Source of the DNA: SIG578 sp964508295
GTDB lineage: Bacteria > Bacillota > Clostridia > Oscillospirales > Ruminococcaceae
Assembly (NCBI GenBank): GCA_964508295.1
Contig: CAZDSQ010000055.1
Location: 1 to 11,357 of the forward strand
Length of the DNA: 11,357 nucleotides
Direction of reading: 5' to 3'
Position 1 is the first letter of the stretch. Each line of letters begins with the position of its first letter. Below are positions 7,038 to 11,357 of this stretch, in pieces. The notes under the pieces are model-generated. The model saw only the letters and a program-made list of their open reading frames with translations, did no database searches and was not told where the DNA came from. A program made the translations under genes and the position numbers.

Positions 7038-7041
7038 AACT

Positions 7042-7069
7042 ATTGTACTACATAATCCGAAAATATCAA
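7042..7069 (-). promoter_or_regulatory. SigA-type promoter of groES-groEL
   Basis: On the minus strand a -35 TTGATA (7064-7069) and a -10 TACAAT (7042-7047) are 16 bp apart. The start site is expected near 7035, inside the CIRCE element, the arrangement found for HrcA-controlled operons. Confidence 0.85.
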
Positions 7070-7190
7070 GTGGTTTCGGTAATATTTTTAAAAAAAGTTA
7101 ACAATTTATTCCAACAAAATACGAGGTTTTTGTTTTTTTGCCCCGACCTACTTTTTGCGACAATTTTTTAACAAAAATGCAGTTTACCTC

Positions 7191-7219
7191 TTTACAAAAC
7201 AATGCGAAAAATATATAAT
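7191..7219 (+). promoter_or_regulatory. SigA-type promoter of the IscU-like/GGGtGRT operon
   Basis: A -35 TTTACA (7191-7196) is followed after 17 bp by a consensus -10 TATAAT (7214-7219). The start is expected near 7226, giving a leader of about 40 nt. The promoter is divergent from that of groES, with about 120 bp of very AT-rich DNA (7070-7190) between them and no recognised operator there. Confidence 0.8.
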
Positions 7220-7268
7220 AAATATGTATGTGAATTTCGTACAGATAAACCGAAAGGAGTTTCAAAAT

Positions 7269-7961
7269 ATGAACTATTCATTGGAAGTTCAGCACATGTG
7301 CGCTCTGGCCAAAGGCCCGAAGCACGGTCCTGCCCCCATTCCCGAAGAGGGCAAATGGGTTCAGGCAAAAGAAATTTCGGACATTTCGGCTTACACCCAC
7401 GGTGTTGGCTGGTGTGCCCCTCAGCAGGGTGCTTGCAAGCTCTCGCTGAATGTTAAAAACGGAATTATTGAGGAAGCCCTTGTTGAGACAATTGGCTGCT
7501 CGGGTATGACCCACTCTGCCGCTATGGCCGCAGAGATCCTCCCCGGCAAAACGCTCTTAGAGGCTCTCAACAGCGACCTCGTTTGCGACGCTATCAACAC
7601 CGCTATGCGCGAGCTGTTTTTGCAGATCGTTTACGGCAGAAGCCAGTCCGCTTTCTCTGACGACGGTCTTGTTATCGGCGCAGGTATGGAAGACCTCGGT
7701 AAAGGCGAGCGTTCAATGGTTGGTACTATGTACGGAACCAAGGAGAAGGGCGTTCGTTACCTCGAAATGACCGAGGGCTACTGCACCAGAATGGCTATCG
7801 ACGAAAATGACGAGGTTATCGGTTATGAGTTCGTATCGTTGGGAAAAATGACCGATTTCATTAAGAAGGGTATGGAACCTAATGAGGCTTATGAAAAGTC
7901 CAAGGGTACATACGGCAGATTTGACGAGGCGGTCAAATATATTGACCCCCGTAAAGAATAA
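7269..7961 (+). CDS. IscU/NifU-N-like Fe-S scaffold-family protein
   Basis: A 230-aa protein whose middle (about residues 45-135) resembles IscU/NifU N-terminal scaffolds. GACKLSLNV (54-62) parallels the first cluster-ligand block, and GIIEEALVETIGCSGMTHS (65-83) the second. Cys56 and Cys77 are the likely ligands, with Cys49, Cys106 and Cys172 additional. The region where IscU has its third cysteine (HCSxLAEDA) reads GRSQSAFSDDG here, without Cys or His, so cluster assembly may differ from canonical IscU. A C-terminal extension (about 140-230) has no function I recognise. The start at 7269 follows AAAGGAG (7253-7259) and the promoter; the frame is open upstream to 7155, before the promoter. 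It is co-transcribed with the GGGtGRT gene 14 nt downstream. The role of this conserved pair is unknown. Confidence 0.8.
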   Translation: MNYSLEVQHMCALAKGPKHGPAPIPEEGKWVQAKEISDISAYTHGVGWCAPQQGACKLSLNVKNGIIEEALVETIGCSGMTHSAAMAAEILPGKTLLEALNSDLVCDAINTAMRELFLQIVYGRSQSAFSDDGLVIGAGMEDLGKGERSMVGTMYGTKEKGVRYLEMTEGYCTRMAIDENDEVIGYEFVSLGKMTDFIKKGMEPNEAYEKSKGTYGRFDEAVKYIDPRKE

Positions 7962-7975
7962 GGAGGTGCGCTGAA

Positions 7976-8974
7976 ATGAGTTTATTTGAAGGTTACGAAA
8001 GAAGAGTAGACAAAATTAACGGCGTACTCGCCCAGTATGGAATTTCTTCCATCGAAGAGTGTAAGGAGATCACTCTTGCAAAGGGCGTTGACTGCGACAA
8101 GATCGTTCGCAGCACCCAGCCCATCTGCTTTGAGAACGCTGTCTGGGCTTACACCGTAGGCTCGGCAATTGCAATTAAAATGGGATGCACAAAGGCTGCT
8201 GACGCTGCTGCCGCTATCGGTATCGGCCTGCAGGCATTCTGCATCAACGGTTCTGTTGCTGAAAACCGTAAGGTTGGTCTCGGCCACGGAAACCTCGGTA
8301 AGATGCTCCTTTCTGAAGAGACCGAGTGCTTCTGCTTCTTAGCAGGTCACGAGTCCTTTGCGGCCGCTGAGGGCGCTATCAAGATCGCTCTTAACGCTAA
8401 CAAGGTTCGTCAGAAGCCCCTTCGTGTTATCCTTAACGGTCTTGGTAAGGACGCTGCTTACATCATTTCGAGAATCAACGGCTTCACCTACTGTGAAACC
8501 GAGTTCAACCCCTACACCGAAGAGGTCGAGGTTAAGTTTGAAAAGCCCTTCTCCAAGGGCCCCCGTGCTGACGTTAAGTGCTACGGCGCTGACAGCGTTC
8601 CCGAGGGCGTTGCTATTATGAAGCTTGAGCACGTTGGCGTTTCCATCACCGGTAACTCCACCAACCCCACAAGATTTCAGCACCCCGTTGCAGGAACCTA
8701 CAAAAAGTGGTGCAACGAGAACGGCGTTAACTACTTCTCGGTTGCATCGGGCGGCGGTACAGGTAGAACTCTCCACCCCGATAATATGGCTGCAGGCCCC
8801 GCTTCCTATGGTATGACCGATACAATGGGAAGAATGCACGGCGATGCTCAGTTTGCAGGTTCTTCTTCTGTTCCTGCTCACGTTGAGATGATGGGTCTTA
8901 TCGGCGCGGGTAACAACCCCATGGTTGGTATGACCGTTGCTTGCGCAGTTGCTATCGAAGAGGCTATGAAATAA
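7976..8974 (+). CDS. GGGtGRT family protein, function unknown
   Basis: A 332-aa protein bearing the family signature GGGTGRT at residues 259-265 (context ASGGGTGRTLHPDN). A second conserved-looking block, MTDTMGRMHGDAQFAGSS (280-297), follows. The middle includes a Gly/His motif, VGLGHGNLGKMLL (100-112), and eleven cysteines, among them CFC (118-120), which would be unusual in a protein without metal or redox chemistry. No signal peptide or membrane segment is evident. The family is known by its motif but has no established activity. Its neighbour is an IscU-like scaffold protein, which suggests a role in iron-sulfur or sulfur metabolism of anaerobes. AAGGAGG (7960-7966) gives strong initiation. 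Codons are biased to GGT/GTT/GCT/CGT, consistent with high expression. Confidence 0.85.
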   Translation: MSLFEGYERRVDKINGVLAQYGISSIEECKEITLAKGVDCDKIVRSTQPICFENAVWAYTVGSAIAIKMGCTKAADAAAAIGIGLQAFCINGSVAENRKVGLGHGNLGKMLLSEETECFCFLAGHESFAAAEGAIKIALNANKVRQKPLRVILNGLGKDAAYIISRINGFTYCETEFNPYTEEVEVKFEKPFSKGPRADVKCYGADSVPEGVAIMKLEHVGVSITGNSTNPTRFQHPVAGTYKKWCNENGVNYFSVASGGGTGRTLHPDNMAAGPASYGMTDTMGRMHGDAQFAGSSSVPAHVEMMGLIGAGNNPMVGMTVACAVAIEEAMK

Positions 8975-8978
8975 AAAC

Positions 8979-9030
8979 GCCTCCCTTGCCTAAAGGGAGG
9001 GAAACCAACGCTTTGCGTTGGTGGAGGGAT
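8979..9030. repeat. Double-hairpin intergenic element (probable dispersed repeat)
   Basis: The first hairpin pairs CCTCCCTT (8980-8987) with AAGGGAGG (8993-9000). The second pairs CCAACGC (9005-9011) with GCGTTGG (9015-9021), followed by TGGAGGGAT. The architecture, a CTCCCT...AGGGAG hairpin followed by a variable hairpin and GGAGGGA, is one I recall as common between clostridial genes. It begins 5 nt after the GGGtGRT stop codon and may protect the transcript 3' end. Confidence 0.6.
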
Positions 9031-9050
9031 ACAAAATTCCCTATGTTATT

Positions 9051-9078
9051 AAATCCCCGCTCGTTTGAGCGGGGATTT
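9051..9078 (+). terminator. Rho-independent terminator of the IscU-like/GGGtGRT operon
   Basis: A 12-bp stem, AAATCCCCGCTC (9051-9062) with GAGCGGGGATTT (9067-9078), closes a 4-nt GTTT loop and is followed by TTATTTTAAA. It closes the operon and marks the edge of the AT-rich methyltransferase block. Confidence 0.9.
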
Positions 9079-9088
9079 TTATTTTAAA

Positions 9089-9118
9089 TGTAGGAGCGAA
9101 CTTTTGCCGTTACAATAG
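9089..9118. repeat. Degenerate palindromic element
   Basis: GTAGGAGCGAAC...GCCGTTACAATA looks like a decayed version of the GTAGGGGCGA.../...TCGCCCCTACAATA element seen at 11319-11346. The two share the GTAGG-GCGA and TACAATA pieces. The match is short and imperfect, so the relationship is tentative. Confidence 0.35.
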
Positions 9119-9211
9119 CATAAAACGAAGAATAGTTTTAACACATAAATTCACTATTATCTAACCATATTCTTTTTTGTGTTATGCTGAATGAAAAAAT
9201 CGGGGTTTTTG

Positions 9212-9240
9212 TTGAATTTCAAAATATCAAGTGATATAAT
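9212..9240 (+). promoter_or_regulatory. SigA-type promoter of the methyltransferase-nuclease pair
   Basis: A -35 TTGAAT (9212-9217) is followed after 17 bp by a perfect -10 TATAAT (9235-9240) with an extended TG motif (9232-9233). The transcript would start near 9247, about 54 nt before the ATG at 9301. Confidence 0.8.
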
Positions 9241-9300
9241 TAGATTATTAGTATCCAAAATAAAATAGGTATATAAATTAAGTAAGTGGGAGATTGTGTA

Positions 9301-10554
9301 ATGCCGAAAAGGATAGTTAATGGGCATAAGGAAAACTATTTTCAAACAATATTAGAAAAATCAATGATATATCTAAAGGAATGCTTCTCGGAAACTGAAC
9401 TTGAGCAGTTACTTGATGAGTGCGCTTATTTACACAGTGAAAAGAATGTTGAAAAAATTATATCTGATTGGTCACATAGGTACATCACGCATGTAAAACA
9501 CAAGCTTCAAAAGGGACACGGCCATGATAAAAATCTTTCTTCATTCGTAGAGGCAGATAATCATGGAAAAGTTAAGGTGATTTGGGGTGATTGCCTTAAT
9601 GTGCTGAAATCAATGAAAAGTGAGTCTGTTCATTTGATGGTAACATCACCACCGTATTACAATGCGAGAGAGTACTCACAGTGGGAAAACATAGAATCGT
9701 ATTTAAACGATATGAGAAAAGTAATTCGAGAAGCCTATCGCGTTTTGGATAATCATCGAGTATTTGTTTGGAATGTTGGGGATATTTTCGATAATGACAA
9801 TATGTATACTAAGTCAACTTGGGGCAAAAGACGTATTCCATTAGGGGCATATTTCGTTTCCATATTTGAAGAAGAAGGATTCACATTTGTTGACGACTAC
9901 ATATGGGATAAAGGCGAAGTTCAATCTCAACGACACAAAAATGGTAATAAGCCATATCCGTTTTATCAGTATCCTATGAATTGCTATGAACACATATTGA
10001 TATTTCATAAGCATAGGACAGATTACACCAGATATCCATGTCCCGTGTGCGGATGCTTACAGGTTAATGGAAATGCATATAGCGAAATAGGGGTCAAAAG
10101 TTGGGAATGTAAAAACTTAGATTGTTTTGAGAGAAGCGAAGCAAATAGAGGAAAACGTTTTTCACTCAAAAGTCTTTTTATGCAGGAAAGACAAGGTAAA
10201 AAATTTGAAATAGATAAAGATTTCATAAAAAAATGGAGAAGAGATGTCATTAAAATTTCACCTGTTATAAAAATTAACTCTAAGGGTGAGAATACACTAG
10301 GACACACTGCACCATTTCCTGAAGAAATTCCTGAAATGGCAATCAAATTCTTTTCGTATCCTGGCGAAATTGTTGTAGATCCTTTTGGTGGTAGCATGAC
10401 CACTCCCATTGTTGCTTCTAAATTGAATAGAAACGGTTTAGGAATTGAATTAAACAAAAAAATGTTTGAATGTAGCATCAGAAAAAATATTATCAACAAA
10501 CTAGGCGTTGATAGGTTGGAGGAATATGATTATGAGCAGTCGTTCAGCGGATAG
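9301..10554 (+). CDS. Beta-class DNA methyltransferase (N6_N4_Mtase type) with zinc-ribbon insert
   Basis: A 417-aa SAM-dependent modification methylase with motif order IV then I, as in the beta class. Catalytic motif IV is TSPPYY (115-120), motif I (SAM binding) is DPFGGSMTT (360-368), and GLGIEL (379-384) follows. An SPPY-type motif is more often found in N4-cytosine methylases than DPPY, so m4C is the better guess, but m6A is possible. Between the motifs, in the expected target-recognition part, lies a cysteine cluster CPVCGC (247-252) with Cys270 and Cys275, which looks like a zinc ribbon. The first ~90 residues are a mostly helical extension. Start at 9301 has GGGAG (9288-9292) at good spacing. 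The 3' end overlaps the nuclease-like gene by 23 nt. The gene is visibly AT-rich compared with its left neighbours. Confidence 0.88.
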   Translation: MPKRIVNGHKENYFQTILEKSMIYLKECFSETELEQLLDECAYLHSEKNVEKIISDWSHRYITHVKHKLQKGHGHDKNLSSFVEADNHGKVKVIWGDCLNVLKSMKSESVHLMVTSPPYYNAREYSQWENIESYLNDMRKVIREAYRVLDNHRVFVWNVGDIFDNDNMYTKSTWGKRRIPLGAYFVSIFEEEGFTFVDDYIWDKGEVQSQRHKNGNKPYPFYQYPMNCYEHILIFHKHRTDYTRYPCPVCGCLQVNGNAYSEIGVKSWECKNLDCFERSEANRGKRFSLKSLFMQERQGKKFEIDKDFIKKWRRDVIKISPVIKINSKGENTLGHTAPFPEEIPEMAIKFFSYPGEIVVDPFGGSMTTPIVASKLNRNGLGIELNKKMFECSIRKNIINKLGVDRLEEYDYEQSFSG

Positions 10555-11182
10555 CATTGAAGAAAAGAAGAAACAAGTTATTGGATTGTACGGTGAAATG
10601 CATTTGTCGATGCATTTACACGAACTTGGTTGGCAAGTTCATCGCGCCTATATTGATGAGGGAATAGATTTTACGATAACAAAATATTGGTGTCCAAAAT
10701 GCAAGAAATATAGCAATCAATATATTCGATATAACAAATATAATGGTAAGCGTGTTAAGTGTGTAACGAATTTATGCGAGCACTGCAAACAAACAGAGCT
10801 AGAAGTCATTTCAAGATATTTGCAAGTCAAAACATCGGAAGGCGTTGAGATAGCTGGTGACTCTAAACATAGGAATTTCAGTTTTCACCCAAAAATCAGA
10901 TATGATATGGGTAAAGAAGTTTTTTATGTTTGGATTGCAGTGTTTAACGATGACAAGGGACGAAAGACATGTTATTACTATATCTTTAACACAAAAGATG
11001 TATCTAAATTTGATAATATATCTATTGATACATATCAGGTAACCGACAATCAAAAAACGACTTTGAGAATTAGAGAAAGTGATGGCGCAATTGTTAACAG
11101 AGGTAAATTGTACGACTATAGTTGTTTTAACGATCAATTTTTTTGCGATTTTGGCTGCTTGGAAATAGAACTTAAAGATTAG
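10532..11182 (+). CDS. Putative restriction endonuclease, PD-(D/E)XK-like with zinc-ribbon insert
   Basis: A 216-aa protein coupled to the methyltransferase. The N-terminal helix with Glu22 (LYGEMHLSMHLHELGW), then Asp46 in DEGIDF, then YLQVKTS with Gln98 and Lys100 fit the E...D...QxK pattern of PD-(D/E)XK nucleases and DUF4365-like proteins. Between the Asp and the QVK lies a Cys4 cluster, CPKC (54-57) and CEHC (82-85), likely a zinc ribbon. The C-terminal half has aromatic beta-rich segments (FYVWIAVFND, CYYYIFNT) as in these folds. GGAGG at 10518-10522 is only 3 nt from the ATG at 10526 but 9 nt from the ATG at 10532, so the latter is preferred. A restriction role is inferred from motif and partner; I cannot name a family with certainty. 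Confidence 0.6.
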   Translation: MSSRSADSIEEKKKQVIGLYGEMHLSMHLHELGWQVHRAYIDEGIDFTITKYWCPKCKKYSNQYIRYNKYNGKRVKCVTNLCEHCKQTELEVISRYLQVKTSEGVEIAGDSKHRNFSFHPKIRYDMGKEVFYVWIAVFNDDKGRKTCYYYIFNTKDVSKFDNISIDTYQVTDNQKTTLRIRESDGAIVNRGKLYDYSCFNDQFFCDFGCLEIELKD

Positions 11183-11209
11183 TTATTGTTCTATAATGTA
11201 CATGGAGAC

Positions 11210-11228
11210 TAACACAAGCGCTGTGTTA
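11210..11228 (+). other. Small hairpin after the nuclease-like gene
   Basis: TAACACA (11210-11216) and TGTGTTA (11222-11228) form a perfect 7-bp stem around AGCGC, between the stop codon and the terminator. It is followed by AT-rich sequence without a U-run, so it is probably a 3'-UTR structure rather than a second terminator. Confidence 0.4.
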
Positions 11229-11241
11229 AATGTTTATACTT

Positions 11242-11274
11242 AAAACCCGCCCACATGAAAGGTGAGCGGGTTTT
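11242..11274 (+). terminator. Rho-independent terminator of the methyltransferase-nuclease operon
   Basis: AAAACCCGC (11242-11250) pairs with GCGGGTTTT (11266-11274). After one C-A mismatch the stem continues CAC/GTG below a loop. The T-run completes a standard terminator about 60 nt after the nuclease stop codon. Confidence 0.85.
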
Positions 11275-11290
11275 GATTTACGAGTTTTTT

Positions 11291-11346
11291 AGGAGTATTC
11301 TCCAAGTCCTTTTTTGGTGGGCGATTCGTGAATCGCCCCTACAATA
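11291..11346. repeat. Palindromic intergenic element at the right edge
   Basis: A short GGAG-TATT-CTCC hairpin (11292-11303) precedes a perfect palindrome in which GGGCGATTC (11319-11327) pairs with GAATCGCCC (11330-11338) around a 2-nt centre, followed by CTACAATACGA. I recall very similar GGGCGATTC/GAATCGCCCCTACA elements dispersed in clostridial genomes. The window ends just after it, so its full extent is unknown. Confidence 0.6.
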
Positions 11347-11357
11347 CGAACGCATAC

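Larger units (their letters stand above)
8975..9300. other. Intergenic region between the GGGtGRT operon and the methyltransferase
   Basis: This 326-nt gap contains no supported gene. In order it holds a double-hairpin palindromic element, a strong terminator, a degenerate palindromic element, an AT-rich stretch and a strong promoter for the methyltransferase. Base composition falls sharply after about 9080. Confidence 0.8.

Noticed and set aside
7155..7268. N-terminal extension of the IscU-like protein
   Set aside because: The extension would start before the promoter and lacks a ribosome site; the ATG at 7269 with AAAGGAG is far better.
8339..8881. Minus-strand open frame opposite the GGGtGRT gene
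   Set aside because: Antisense shadow of a strongly motif-supported gene; no ribosome site or recognisable domain.
9157..9345. Small minus-strand open frame near the methyltransferase start
   Set aside because: It overlaps the methyltransferase promoter and N-terminus in very AT-rich DNA; no good ribosome site and no recognisable domain.
10023..10499. Minus-strand open frame opposite the methyltransferase C-terminal half
   Set aside because: Antisense to the motif I region of the methylase; no supporting signals.

Overview
The window looks like chromosomal DNA from an anaerobic member of the Clostridia, possibly Oscillospiraceae-like. The grounds are a groES-groEL operon with a B. subtilis-type CIRCE operator and SigA promoter, strong AGGAGG-type ribosome sites, a GGGtGRT/IscU-like gene pair typical of strict anaerobes, and palindromic intergenic elements of a style I associate with gut Clostridia. 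The taxonomic placement is inference; there is no rRNA or tRNA gene to anchor it.

Layout. 1-217 holds hairpin-rich non-coding DNA and the gdhA terminator. 218-1561 (-) is glutamate dehydrogenase with a GTG start and a clear promoter. 1747-3533 (-) is a translationally coupled pair, a PHP-family histidinol-phosphatase-like enzyme followed by an alpha/beta hydrolase, with its own promoter at 3561-3589. 3745-4854 (+) is a stand-alone octopine/nopaline-dehydrogenase-family enzyme. A bidirectional terminator (4993-5020) separates it from the convergent groES-groEL operon (5046-6976, -), which is controlled by CIRCE at 7011-7037. Divergent from groES, 7269-8974 (+) is a two-gene operon: an IscU/NifU-like protein and a GGGtGRT protein, a conserved pair of unknown function. 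After a palindromic element and a terminator comes an AT-rich block, 9301-11182 (+). It encodes a beta-class DNA methyltransferase overlapping a small PD-(D/E)XK-like protein. Both carry a cysteine zinc-ribbon-like insert, and together they look like a compact restriction-modification or defence cassette. The window ends in a terminator and another palindromic element.

How the parts work together. GdhA joins ammonia to 2-oxoglutarate. The chaperonin pair is standard stress machinery. The two parts with most room for discovery are the IscU-like/GGGtGRT operon, where the scaffold appears to lack the third canonical cluster-ligand cysteine, and the paired zinc-ribbon methyltransferase/nuclease cassette, whose base composition and flanking repeats suggest horizontal acquisition. 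Family names come from recognisable motifs in the translations; no database search was possible.
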